A stretch of 64,000 bases of DNA from TMED14 sp002167805 (GCA_965655795.1 CBFHHY010000002.1:204547-268546), one strand, 5' to 3'. Positions 7,216-15,424 are shown, counted from the first letter of the stretch. Translations and numbers: made by a program. Notes: generated from the letters alone by a model not told the origin.

Positions 7216-8526
7216 TTGGACCCCGACTCTTTTCTTTTAAATTCCATATTCCAAGCATTTCAGAGTGAAGTAATTTTTTACTTAGTCGCAATGATCGCCT
7301 TGCTTTTTGGATCAGGTTTTACATCCGCCTCAGAAGTTGCATATTTTTCGCTTTCTCCAAATCAAAAAGTCCAATTGGATGAGGACAAAACTGGAAATTC
7401 ATTACGGGTAATAGAGGCGATTAAATCCCCAGAGCTATTACTTGCAACGCTTCTAATTTTGAACAATCTCTTCAATCTTGGACTAGTCCTTTTGTCATCT
7501 GTTGTCACCAGTTTAGTTTTTAATATTGAAGAATATCCAATAATAGCAATAGGTATTCAAACCTTCTTGATAACATCATTAATTCTGGTTTTTGGTGAGG
7601 TAATCCCAAAAACTTATGCCACATATAATGCTCTATCATGGGCCAAGAGTAGTTCAAAATTCATATTAAAAGCTATCAAACTGTTTATACCATTTAGTAA
7701 AGCATTGGTAAAGTCTTCAAAATACATTGATGGCTTTAATAAATCTAAATCACTGACTGCAAATGAATTAGAAGAAGCTTTAGACCTGACCTCCGATGAA
7801 GCCACTACACCAGAGCAAGAAAAACTACTCAGAGAAATTGTCAAATTTGGTTCAACAAGTGTAAAACAAATTATGACACCTCGTCAAGAAATTTTTGCGA
7901 TAAACTCAAAAATGAATTTAAAAAAAGTCTTAGAATCTGTCTCTGAAAATGGATATTCCAGAATTCCAATTTATGAAGAAAGCTTAGATAGGATTCAAGG
8001 AATTTTACACGCAAAAGATTTATTGAAACACTTAGATGCGGATACAAAATTTTTATGGACTGATTTACTTCGACCTGCTTTTTTTGTTACCGAGAATATG
8101 AAAATTGACGATCTGTTAGGAGATTTTCAACAGAAAAAAATGCATATGGCAGTTGTTGTTGATGAATACGGTGGGATATCAGGAGTTACCACTTTGGAAG
8201 ATGTTATGGAAGAAATTGTTGGAGAAATTCGAGATGAATTTGACTCAGATGAACAACTTTATTCTCAGTTGGATAAAACGACATTTATTTTTGAGGCAAG
8301 AGCTCAACTTACTGATTTATATCGCGTAATCAATTTAGATAGCAATACCTTGGAAAAACTTAGAGGTGAAGCTGACACTATTGCAGGTTTAATACTCGAG
8401 CAACTCGGAAGAATGCCATTAAAAGGAGAGTCTTTAATTATCGGACCTTTGAAATGCACTATCGAAGCTGCAGATCCTAGAAAAATTGTTCGTGTAAAAA
8501 TTAAGTTAATCGGGTATGAAGTTTAA
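7216..8526 (+). CDS. gldE: GldE-like CNNM/CBS membrane protein (HlyC/CorC family)
   Basis: The 436-residue protein has an N-terminal CNNM (DUF21) membrane domain with about four hydrophobic helices (residues 15-180), a CBS pair (about 205-330, 'IMTPRQEIFAI' and 'VVVDEYGGISGVTTLEDVMEEIVGEI') and a C-terminal CorC/HlyC domain (about 345-436). In Flavobacterium johnsoniae GldE is a gliding-associated protein whose overproduction suppresses some gldB defects; its biochemical role is not settled. The start chosen is TTG at 7216 ('MDPDSFLL'), because no ATG lies before the first membrane helix. The identity rests on the domain order plus the overlap of 11 bases with gldD. Confidence 0.88.
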   Translation: MDPDSFLLNSIFQAFQSEVIFYLVAMIALLFGSGFTSASEVAYFSLSPNQKVQLDEDKTGNSLRVIEAIKSPELLLATLLILNNLFNLGLVLLSSVVTSLVFNIEEYPIIAIGIQTFLITSLILVFGEVIPKTYATYNALSWAKSSSKFILKAIKLFIPFSKALVKSSKYIDGFNKSKSLTANELEEALDLTSDEATTPEQEKLLREIVKFGSTSVKQIMTPRQEIFAINSKMNLKKVLESVSENGYSRIPIYEESLDRIQGILHAKDLLKHLDADTKFLWTDLLRPAFFVTENMKIDDLLGDFQQKKMHMAVVVDEYGGISGVTTLEDVMEEIVGEIRDEFDSDEQLYSQLDKTTFIFEARAQLTDLYRVINLDSNTLEKLRGEADTIAGLILEQLGRMPLKGESLIIGPLKCTIEAADPRKIVRVKIKLIGYEV

Positions 8527-9133
8527 AATAATTTCTTTAGCAGTCTTGCTCGGTGTAGGGGTATTTGGATATATTGTTTACTATAATCATATCAGAAGTT
8601 CTCAAGATTTATCTGCAGTTCGCCCTTTTGGTTTCTTAAGATTAGAGATCCCGGAAGATAGCCTAATGAGCCTCGATTTTCAAGACAATAACTTACCATT
8701 TAATTTCATATTTAGTAGTAATGGAATGTGGATTGACAAACCAACGAACGGATGGGGAGACATTCGTTATCCTTTCTGTAAAGCAAGAATTCAAATATCC
8801 TACAATAAAATTGAAGAAAATCTTGGTCAATTAATAAATGATGCCCACTCCATGACCTACAAACATAAAATTGTCGCAGAAGGAATTGAAGAAAAAATGT
8901 ATTCGAACTCCGATCGAAATGTGAATGGTGTAGTTTTTAAATTGTATGGCAACACCGCTTCTCATATACAGTTCTTTGCAACAGATAGCATATCCAACTT
9001 CTTAAGAGGAGCTGCATATATTTATTCAAGGCCGAATCCCGATTCTTTAAAGCCCATTCATGAATTTCTTGAAAATGAGGTGCTTCAAATAATCGAATCC
9101 TTGGAATGGAATTATGTTTCGCCGAAGTCTTAG
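8516..9133 (+). CDS. gldD: GldD-like gliding motility / T9SS-associated protein
   Basis: GldD is an envelope protein needed for gliding and type IX secretion in F. johnsoniae. The 205-residue sequence has the family pattern: 'RPFGFLRLEIPEDS' after the N-terminal segment, 'DIRYPFCKARIQISY', and near the end 'GNTASHIQFFATDS' and 'NFLRGAAYI'. The N-terminal 22 residues are hydrophobic but contain no cysteine, so the usual lipobox is absent. It would be held by an uncleaved membrane segment or be processed otherwise. The start overlaps the end of gldE by 11 bases, consistent with translational coupling. The stop codon abuts that of ctaA on the other strand. Confidence 0.9.
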   Translation: MKFKIISLAVLLGVGVFGYIVYYNHIRSSQDLSAVRPFGFLRLEIPEDSLMSLDFQDNNLPFNFIFSSNGMWIDKPTNGWGDIRYPFCKARIQISYNKIEENLGQLINDAHSMTYKHKIVAEGIEEKMYSNSDRNVNGVVFKLYGNTASHIQFFATDSISNFLRGAAYIYSRPNPDSLKPIHEFLENEVLQIIESLEWNYVSPKS

Positions 9134-10240
9134 TCAGTCCGAAGAAGAAAATTTAAAATCACGGATCATTAGCCATGATTTAAATGCTCCATCAATAATC
9201 AAAAACCATGAAATTGAGCTGAGAATAATGTGTATCGGTTGAATTATCTTGGGAATGTCCAAGTAAAACATCAATGCCCCAAGAAGAGCTTGAAGAATAA
9301 AAACAATAAATATTATTCCCGCTCTAAAGTGTAATCCTGCTAAACCTCTGGAAATCCTCATTAAGTAGTAGCTAAACGCAATAATTAAAAGTGAAAAACT
9401 CCGATGAACAAGGACCATCGAACTTAATTGATCTACCCAACCGTCTCTAGAGACATTAACTCCAAGTGATTTCATCAAAACATCAACCTCTTCTCGGACT
9501 TGCGTGCCAAGAACTATTTGAATCCCCATAAGTAAACCAAGCAAAATGAAAACACGATATACTTTTTGCCTTGTGTCTAGTATTCCATGAATTTTTCGCT
9601 CTGCAAGAAAAGCATGAGTCTCCCATTCCGAGCTTACGCTCCGATACAGAAGAGCCAAAAGCCCAAGGATTATGAAAGCCCCAACCAAATGAATAGTTAT
9701 CTGGTGAGGAATGAGATTCCCATCCACAACAACTTTACCAAGCCAAGCCTCGAGACAAAGCATCAGCAAGACTGCTATAATAGTGAGTGACCACCTGGGG
9801 TGGGATCGAAATCGAAAAAAAATAAATATTGAACTCAGTAGAATCGGTACACCCAAAAGTGCACCTATAAGACGGTTAATATATTCAATCCATGTATGAA
9901 TCGGGTTGAAAATTGAGTAATCATGGCGATCATAATTTTTCCATCTTGAAGAAACAAAATTATTATCTGTCAAGAATGATTCTTTTGCAACCAATAATTT
10001 ATTACCGTAAATGATCATTTGACCCTTATTAAAAAACTTATTTGAATTCCAAGTTACCTGAGATATTTGGGTGGGCGGAATTACTAGTCCAAAACATTTC
10101 GGCCAATCAGGACAACCCATTCCACTTCCCGTCATTCGGACAATCGAACCTGCTGTAATCACCAAAAAAGTTAAAAATAAGGAAATCTGTAAAAGTCGTC
10201 TCAGTAAAAATGTCCATAATGTTGAAGGAGGCGGATACAT
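9134..10240 (-). CDS. ctaA: Heme A synthase (COX15/CtaA family)
   Basis: Oxidises the methyl group of heme O to the formyl of heme A for aa3/caa3-type oxidases. An integral membrane protein of eight helices. The start chosen is ATG 10238-10240 ('MYPPPSTLW'); a GTG two codons upstream is also possible. Family marks are 'ITAGSIVRMTGSGMGCPDWPKC' near the first helix (a Cys pair on the following loop), 'HTWIEYINRLIGAL', 'IPHQITIHLVGAF', 'VLVHRSFSLL' and 'QPIHIILSS' in later helices. The first E-x-x-H-R heme-binding motif reads E-Y-I-N-R here, with Asn in place of His, while the later His ligands are kept. Divergent from an EamA transporter across a 32-base gap. Confidence 0.9.
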   Translation of the reverse strand: MYPPPSTLWTFLLRRLLQISLFLTFLVITAGSIVRMTGSGMGCPDWPKCFGLVIPPTQISQVTWNSNKFFNKGQMIIYGNKLLVAKESFLTDNNFVSSRWKNYDRHDYSIFNPIHTWIEYINRLIGALLGVPILLSSIFIFFRFRSHPRWSLTIIAVLLMLCLEAWLGKVVVDGNLIPHQITIHLVGAFIILGLLALLYRSVSSEWETHAFLAERKIHGILDTRQKVYRVFILLGLLMGIQIVLGTQVREEVDVLMKSLGVNVSRDGWVDQLSSMVLVHRSFSLLIIAFSYYLMRISRGLAGLHFRAGIIFIVFILQALLGALMFYLDIPKIIQPIHIILSSISWFLIIDGAFKSWLMIRDFKFSSSD

Positions 10241-10245
10241 AAACA

Positions 10246-10264
10246 CAAAGGTAGTTTACCTTTG
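10246..10264. promoter_or_regulatory. 19-bp inverted repeat holding two opposed -7 elements
   Basis: CAAAGGTAGTTTACCTTTG is a perfect inverted repeat (8-base arms, 3-base centre). Each arm read outward is TACCTTTG, an exact TAnnTTTG match, so it can serve ctaA on the minus strand and the EamA transporter on the plus strand. The last G of each element lies only 5 and 8 bases from the two start codons, so leaders would be a few bases at most. No -33 element at 19-21 bases spacing is evident on either side. Alternatively the repeat is an operator. Confidence 0.5.
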
Positions 10265-10272
10265 CCACTCAA

Positions 10273-11142
10273 ATGAAAAGCAAGTTTTCTCCATGGATTA
10301 TATTTATTAGCCTTGTGCTAGTCTGGGGATCATCCTTTATCATAATGAAGTATGCCTTGATGGGGTTTTCAGCAGTTCAAATCGGAGCAGCCCGAATTAT
10401 TTTTGCTTGTTTATTTACATCAATTTTTGCGTTCAAATCCATTCGAGAGTTTCGTAAAACTGACATTCTGCATCTTATTATTGTGGCATTTTTAGGAAAT
10501 TCAATTCCATATGTTTTATTCCCTATGGCTATTAATCATATACCCTCTGGGATAGTGGGAATAACAAATTCAATGACGCCACTTTTCACTCTCATTGTCG
10601 GAATCATTGCTTACCGACGAAAACTAAAACCTCTTAAGTTTCTCGGTGTTTTTATTGGGCTAATAGGAACGTTAATATTAATTAATCCATTTAGCTCAAA
10701 TTCAGTAGTTGGAACTAATTGGCCATACATATTATTAGCCTTGTGCGCAGCGGCATGCTATGGAATTAGTATAAATTCAATTTCAAAATTGAATCACCTT
10801 TCACCTCAAGCGATTACTCTTTTCGCTCTTATTGGTGCAAGTATACCTTCAATCATTATTCTCATATTCACAGATTTTAGTTCAACTATTTTGTCAAAGT
10901 CAGATATTTTGGTTCCATTTTTAGCTGTCGCATTCCTGGGGATTTTTGGAACTTCCCTATCGATGGTTGTTTTTAATAAATTAATATCCATCACAACACC
11001 AATTTTTGCTGCATCCACAACATACGTAATTCCAATAGTGGCCTTGGTTTGGGGGATTATTGACGGGGAGAGCCTCTTACTAAATCATTTTTTGGGAATG
11101 GTTGTAATCCTTCTTGGTGTAAGAATTGTAAATAGAAACTAA
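10273..11142 (+). CDS. EamA/DMT-family transporter
   Basis: The 289-residue inner-membrane protein has ten predicted helices arranged as two EamA repeats (about 10-140 and 150-288). The first repeat begins 'ISLVLVWGSSFIIMKYAL' and contains the family pattern 'MTPLFTLIVGIIAYRRKL'. The second ends '...IPIVALVWGIIDGE', the usual EamA close. Family members export metabolites or amino acids; the substrate cannot be told from sequence. It is divergent from ctaA. The start ATG sits next to the shared inverted-repeat promoter. Confidence 0.85.
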   Translation: MKSKFSPWIIFISLVLVWGSSFIIMKYALMGFSAVQIGAARIIFACLFTSIFAFKSIREFRKTDILHLIIVAFLGNSIPYVLFPMAINHIPSGIVGITNSMTPLFTLIVGIIAYRRKLKPLKFLGVFIGLIGTLILINPFSSNSVVGTNWPYILLALCAAACYGISINSISKLNHLSPQAITLFALIGASIPSIIILIFTDFSSTILSKSDILVPFLAVAFLGIFGTSLSMVVFNKLISITTPIFAASTTYVIPIVALVWGIIDGESLLLNHFLGMVVILLGVRIVNRN

Positions 11143-11167
11143 TTTCTATTATAAAAAATAGATTTTT
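11131..11167 (+). terminator. AT-rich hairpin with T run after the EamA gene
   Basis: TCTATT (11145-11150) pairs with AATAGA (11157-11162) across a 6-base loop and is followed by TTTTT, as in a weak intrinsic terminator. TTTCTATT (11143-11150) can alternatively pair with AATAGAAA (11131-11138) across CTAA, which includes the stop codon. The two hairpins exclude each other. The stems are A+T rich, so strength is doubtful. Confidence 0.35.
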
Positions 11168-11214
11168 CCTACCTTCAAAGCCACAGAAAATATAACTAAC
11201 CCAAATCATTTAAA

Positions 11215-12648
11215 ATGAAAAAACCAACTCTAGCAGCTAAAATTATCATAGGACTAATTTTAGGGATTTTATGGGCCCTTCTTAGCTCATATATGGGTTG
11301 GAGTGATTTCACAATGAAATGGATCGCCCCTTTAGGAGAAATTTTTATTCGATTATTAAAGCTGATTGCTATTCCACTGGTTTTGTTTAGCATAATATCT
11401 GGAATAAGTGGTTTAAACGATACTGCGACTTTGGGAAGAATGGGTATAAAAACCATGGGCTTGTACATTACATCTACTTTAATTGCATGCACTGTTGGGA
11501 TTTTCTTTGCAAATACATTTAAGCCCGGGTATCAAGCGGATCAGGAACAACTTAATATTAATCGATTATCATACGAGATATGGGTTAATGAGACAGCAGG
11601 AGTTGAATTTTTTGATGAAATACGTCTATCAGAAAACTCGAAATACAGTTCCCTTTTGATAGACGCAAAAGAGAATCTATCAGAACAACAAGAAAATAAG
11701 GAATTAAATCAAAAAATTTCAGCTGCTGAGTCAAAGAATTCTGGGCCTTTACAATTTTTTGTAGACATGGTACCCTCAAATATTTTTATTTCTTTCAATA
11801 ATAGTTTGATGCTACAAATCATATTTTTTTCACTTTTTTTTGGGATTACACTAGTCGCACTTCCAAAGAAAAAAACAGTTCATATGATTGGATTTATCAA
11901 TGATGGATCTAATATTTTCATCAAAATGGTAGATATTATTATGAAAGGTGCGCCCATTTTTGTTTTTGCTCTTCTAGCCGGAAAGCTTGCGGAAATGGCG
12001 GGCAATAACCCTAGTCGACTCATTGAAATATTCCGTGCACTCGGAGCATATACATTGATAACTATTGTAGCATTATTATTAATGATTTTTATCTTCTATC
12101 CACTAATCATCTCACTAATAATAAATAGAAAAACAAAAATTGGATTCTTTAAAGCTTGGAAATATTTTTCCAAAGGAATACGCCCAGCTCAAATATTGGC
12201 ATTTTCTACATCTTCAACAGCTGCAACATTACCTGTAACAATGGATTGTGTCCGAGATAATCTTGGCGTTGATGATAAAGTAGGCTCATTTGTTTTACCA
12301 GTTGGAGCAACCGTCAACATGGATGGAACAGCATTGTATCAGAGTATTGCTGTCATTTTTATGGCCCAATTTCATATGATCGACTTAACAATAGTTCAAC
12401 AAGCAACAATCATTTTCACAGCTACATTAGCTAGTATTGGAGCAGCATCAGTTCCAAGCGCAGGACTAATAATGTTAATTGTGGTTCTAGAAAGTGTTGG
12501 CCTTAATCCAGCATGGATAGCAATTATTTTCCCGGTAGACAGAATAATTGATATGGTTCGAACCATGCTAAATCTAACAGGGGATGCTGTAGTAAGCTTA
12601 ATTGTTGGTATTTCGGAAAACAAGTTTAAAATAATTGATAGAAAGTAG
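11215..12648 (+). CDS. Dicarboxylate/amino acid:cation symporter (DAACS)
   Basis: Sodium- or proton-coupled uptake of glutamate, aspartate or C4-dicarboxylates across the inner membrane. The 477-residue protein has about eight helices and two re-entrant loops. The serine-rich HP1 motif 'AFSTSSTAATLPVTMDC' lies near residues 324-340, and the unwound TM7 motif 'NMDGTALYQSI' follows. HP2 is seen at 'SIGAASVPSAGL', with 'PVDRIIDMVRTMLNLTGDAV' in TM8. A hydrophilic loop of about 60 residues (around 105-165) is inserted between early helices and is rich in Glu and Lys. Substrate choice among acidic amino acids or dicarboxylates is not resolved. Confidence 0.9.
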   Translation: MKKPTLAAKIIIGLILGILWALLSSYMGWSDFTMKWIAPLGEIFIRLLKLIAIPLVLFSIISGISGLNDTATLGRMGIKTMGLYITSTLIACTVGIFFANTFKPGYQADQEQLNINRLSYEIWVNETAGVEFFDEIRLSENSKYSSLLIDAKENLSEQQENKELNQKISAAESKNSGPLQFFVDMVPSNIFISFNNSLMLQIIFFSLFFGITLVALPKKKTVHMIGFINDGSNIFIKMVDIIMKGAPIFVFALLAGKLAEMAGNNPSRLIEIFRALGAYTLITIVALLLMIFIFYPLIISLIINRKTKIGFFKAWKYFSKGIRPAQILAFSTSSTAATLPVTMDCVRDNLGVDDKVGSFVLPVGATVNMDGTALYQSIAVIFMAQFHMIDLTIVQQATIIFTATLASIGAASVPSAGLIMLIVVLESVGLNPAWIAIIFPVDRIIDMVRTMLNLTGDAVVSLIVGISENKFKIIDRK

Positions 12649-12722
12649 TCTTCCGTAATTTCAATTTCAAGTGTTTCGAAAAAGTTTCAATAGTTATGGG
12701 GTGTTTGTTTAATATTTCGGAC

Positions 12723-12730
12723 TATCTTTG
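12723..12730 (+). promoter_or_regulatory. -7 promoter element of rplU-rpmA
   Basis: TATCTTTG is an exact match to the Bacteroidota TAnnTTTG element, 27 bases ahead of the L21 ATG. The nearest TTTG upstream (12704-12707) is only 15 bases away, short of the usual 19-21, so the -33 part is uncertain. Confidence 0.5.
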
Positions 12731-12757
12731 CCCCCCTCAACTAAAAATAGAGTACAT

Positions 12758-13282
12758 ATGTACGCCATAGTAGAAATAGCAGGGCTGCAATATAAAGTGC
12801 AAAAAGACCAACGAGTGTATGTGCATCGTCTGGAAGGAAAAACTGGTGATAAAATTACCTTAGATCGAGTCCTTCTAGCTGAAGAAAAAAGCACTGTCAC
12901 AGTAGGCGCCCCAGTTATACAAGGTGCAAGCATAACTGCGAGCATCTTAAACCAGGTCAAAGCTGACAAAGTAATCGTGTTTAAAAAGAAACGAAGAAAA
13001 GGTTACACCAAAAAAACAGGTCATCGTCAACCAATGACTGAAATCTCAATACTAGATATAAGTTTATCTCCAAAGAAGAAAACAGCTGTAGAGAAAAAAT
13101 CTGCAGATCCAGTAGTTAAAAAACCAGTAAAAAAAGTTGCCGCGAAAAAGGAAGCTTCTGACATAGCTGCGAAGAAGGCTGGAAAAAAAGTTTCAGAAAA
13201 AAAGAAAGCTACTGATCCAGCTGCAAAGAAGCCAGTAAAAAAGGTTTCAGAAAAAAAGAAAGAAACAAAAAAAATAAATTAA
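12758..13282 (+). CDS. rplU: 50S ribosomal protein L21 with a long basic tail
   Basis: L21 binds 23S rRNA. Start chosen at ATG 12758 ('MYAIVEIAGLQYKVQKDQ'), the conserved L21 beginning; a TTG-initiated extension from 12728 would start inside the predicted promoter element. Residues 1-103 form the normal L21 domain, ending near 'RKGYTKKTGHRQPMTEISILDI'. Residues 104-174 are a Lys/Ala/Val tail with repeats such as 'AKKPVKKVSEKKK' appearing more than once. Such tails occur on L21 of several Bacteroidota. First gene of rplU-rpmA. Confidence 0.96.
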   Translation: MYAIVEIAGLQYKVQKDQRVYVHRLEGKTGDKITLDRVLLAEEKSTVTVGAPVIQGASITASILNQVKADKVIVFKKKRRKGYTKKTGHRQPMTEISILDISLSPKKKTAVEKKSADPVVKKPVKKVAAKKEASDIAAKKAGKKVSEKKKATDPAAKKPVKKVSEKKKETKKIN

Positions 13283-13288
13283 CTAGTT

Positions 13289-13561
13289 ATGGCACATAAA
13301 AAAGGTGTAGGTAGTTCAAAAAACGGACGTGAATCTGAAAGTAAGAGACTCGGAGTTAAGATTTTCGGTGGTCAAGCCGCCCTAGCTGGAAACATAATTG
13401 TTCGACAAAGAGGCACTACGCATCGCCCAGGAGAAAACGTGGGAATAGGAAAAGATCATACTCTTTTTGCACTAAAAACAGGAACAGTAGATTTCAAAAA
13501 GAAAGCGGGAAACAAAAGTTACGTCTCTATCATTGAAAACACAGAGGCTGTTAAAAATTGA
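13289..13561 (+). CDS. rpmA: 50S ribosomal protein L27
   Basis: L27 reaches toward the peptidyl transferase centre. The 90-residue protein begins 'MAHKKGVGSSKNGRESESKR', the mature L27 terminus with no cleavable extension. It has the 'GQAALAGNIIVRQRGTTHRPG' core. It lies six bases after rplU and ends before an intrinsic terminator. Confidence 0.98.
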   Translation: MAHKKGVGSSKNGRESESKRLGVKIFGGQAALAGNIIVRQRGTTHRPGENVGIGKDHTLFALKTGTVDFKKKAGNKSYVSIIENTEAVKN

Positions 13562-13586
13562 TTTAACCAATTACGTTAAATTTTAC

Positions 13587-13620
13587 ACCCTCTAATGCAT
13601 TTGCAGCAGAGGGTTTTTTT
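13587..13620 (+). terminator. Intrinsic terminator of rplU-rpmA
   Basis: ACCCTCT (13587-13593) pairs perfectly with AGAGGGT (13608-13614) across a 14-base loop, and seven T residues end at 13620. The next gene, serS, starts 12 bases later. Confidence 0.85.
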
Positions 13621-13631
13621 ATTTTTACCGA

Positions 13632-14903
13632 ATGCTATCATTACAACTACTTAGACAGGACCCAGAAAGAGTTATTAAAGCTCTTGCGAAGAGGAATATT
13701 GATGCGAGGCCAGATATAAAATCTCTTTTAGAAAAAAATGAAAAGCGTAGAAAAATTCAAAATGAAAGTGAAACTCTAAAAGCAGAATCCAATAAAATCG
13801 CAAAAACTATTGGAAATCTGGTTCAAGAAGGAAAAACAAATGAGATTCAAAAAATCAAAATAAAATCAAAATCACTCAAAACAGAATTAACTAAACTTGA
13901 AAAGGAACTTATCGAAATTGAATCTGAGGAAAAAGAAATTTTGCTGAGTTTTCCAAATACCCCTCATGAAAGTGTCAAAAAAGGAAAGGGTGAAGAAGAA
14001 AATGAAATTATTAAATCATGGGGAGATTTAAAATCAAACCCGAATTCATTGCCCCATTGGGAATTGTCAGAAAAATACAATCTTATTGATTTCGAAAGAG
14101 GAGTTAAGGTTACTGGAGCAGGTTTTCCTGTTTATACTGGGAAAGGAGCTCGACTTCAAAGAGCCTTAATTCAATACTTTTTAGATACAAATACTGAAAG
14201 TGGATATAAAGAAATTCAGCCGCCATATTTCGTAAATGAAAAATCTAGTTTTGGGACTGGCCAACTCCCGGATAAGGAAGGTCAGATGTATCATATTGAA
14301 AATGACCAACTATATGCGATTCCGACATCGGAAATACCATTGACAAATTTATATCGAGGTGAGATTATCAATGAAATAGACTTACCGATAAAATTGACTG
14401 CTTATTCACCATGCTTTAGGCGAGAGGCAGGATCCTATGGGAAAGATGTAAGGGGGCTCAATAGACTTCATCAATTTGATAAAGTAGAAATTGTTCAAAT
14501 CGAAAAACAAAATGATTCTTACGATAAACTTAATGAAATGACTTCTCATGTCTCAAAAATTCTTGAAGAGTTGGGATTGAAATACCGAATGCTGCGTTTA
14601 TGTGGTGGGGATATGGGCTTCACTTCATCCTTGACTTATGATTTTGAAGTGTGGTCCTCAGCACAAGAGAGATGGCTAGAAGTGTCATCCGTTTCTAATT
14701 TTGAAACATTTCAATCTCGAAGACTTCAATTGAGGTATCGTAGTTTGAAAAATAATGAGATATTACTCACTCATACTTTAAATGGCTCTGCTCTTGCTCT
14801 ACCCAGAATAATGGCAGCAATTCTTGAAAATAATCAGGGTAAAGAAGGTATTAAAATCCCAGAAGCATTATGGAAGTATACCGGATTTAAAATTATCAAA
14901 TGA
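13632..14903 (+). CDS. serS: Serine--tRNA ligase
   Basis: Class II aminoacyl-tRNA synthetase charging tRNA-Ser. The 423-residue protein has an N-terminal antiparallel coiled-coil arm (about 25-105, Lys/Glu rich) that grips the tRNA variable arm. The catalytic core shows 'YAIPTSEIPLTNLYRGE' (serine pocket), motif 2 'PCFRREAGSYGKDVRGLNRLHQF' and motif 3 'LNGSALALPRIMAAILEN'. Length is typical. The stop overlaps the start of the next gene as ATGA. Confidence 0.97.
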   Translation: MLSLQLLRQDPERVIKALAKRNIDARPDIKSLLEKNEKRRKIQNESETLKAESNKIAKTIGNLVQEGKTNEIQKIKIKSKSLKTELTKLEKELIEIESEEKEILLSFPNTPHESVKKGKGEEENEIIKSWGDLKSNPNSLPHWELSEKYNLIDFERGVKVTGAGFPVYTGKGARLQRALIQYFLDTNTESGYKEIQPPYFVNEKSSFGTGQLPDKEGQMYHIENDQLYAIPTSEIPLTNLYRGEIINEIDLPIKLTAYSPCFRREAGSYGKDVRGLNRLHQFDKVEIVQIEKQNDSYDKLNEMTSHVSKILEELGLKYRMLRLCGGDMGFTSSLTYDFEVWSSAQERWLEVSSVSNFETFQSRRLQLRYRSLKNNEILLTHTLNGSALALPRIMAAILENNQGKEGIKIPEALWKYTGFKIIK

Positions 14904-15424
14904 GAAATTTTCTTACTCTGTCCCTTTTTCTTTGTCTTTTATCTAGTTGCTCAAATACCTTAATATCAGACTTAAATAAGTTAGAGAAAGATGTTGAGCA
15001 TTCAAAAAAATTATTGGCTAAACTGGAACAAAAAGGCTTTAATACCTCTATTATTGATCTCAAAAGACATTTGAATATTGCCAAAAAAATACCTTATGAA
15101 AAACAATATGACAAATATTTTAAAAATGAATTTGAAACAATACATAATCGACTCAAAAGGTTGTTAAGATTTGAAAATTATTTAAAATCTGAGCGGATTA
15201 GTGATAAGATAGATTTTGATTTGATGCAGATTAAGAACCTACGTCACGATATAAAAAATAAATTAATTGAACAGCCCCAAGCAATCATCGAAGTTGAAAA
15301 TGAAAAAAATGCCATTTTACCGTATTTGAGCGATTTTAATAACAATGTCAACAATATTATCTTATTGCTAGAAACCCATGACAGCGTAGATGCGCACATG
15401 CAATTATTGTGGGATAATTGGTAA
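14900..15424 (+). CDS. Predicted coiled-coil lipoprotein, function unknown
   Basis: The 174-residue protein starts with a lipoprotein signal peptide whose lipobox is L-L-S-S-C (Cys17). The mature part is almost wholly helical and charged, with heptad-like spacing in 'LNKLEKDVEHSKKLLAKLEQ' and 'IHNRLKRLLRFENYL'. I recognise no family. It overlaps the serS stop by four bases (ATGA) and is followed by a DUF4286 gene, so it is probably expressed with serS. Envelope location is inferred from the lipobox. Confidence 0.7.
   Translation: MRNFLTLSLFLCLLSSCSNTLISDLNKLEKDVEHSKKLLAKLEQKGFNTSIIDLKRHLNIAKKIPYEKQYDKYFKNEFETIHNRLKRLLRFENYLKSERISDKIDFDLMQIKNLRHDIKNKLIEQPQAIIEVENEKNAILPYLSDFNNNVNNIILLLETHDSVDAHMQLLWDNW

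Noticed and set aside
9587..9790. 67-codon frame on the plus strand across ctaA
   Set aside because: Antisense shadow inside a well-supported membrane protein gene, with no start context or family match.
12728..12757. TTG start for rplU ten codons upstream
   Set aside because: It would begin inside the -7 promoter element, and L21 proteins start at 'MYAIVE'.
12709..12969. 86-codon minus-strand frame over rplU
   Set aside because: Antisense to a ribosomal protein gene; composition is that of a shadow frame.
13067..13282. Possible tandem DNA repeat in the rplU tail
   Set aside because: The similarity is at the low-complexity protein level (Lys/Ala); the DNA copies are imperfect, and this is a coding tail rather than a mobile or regulatory repeat.
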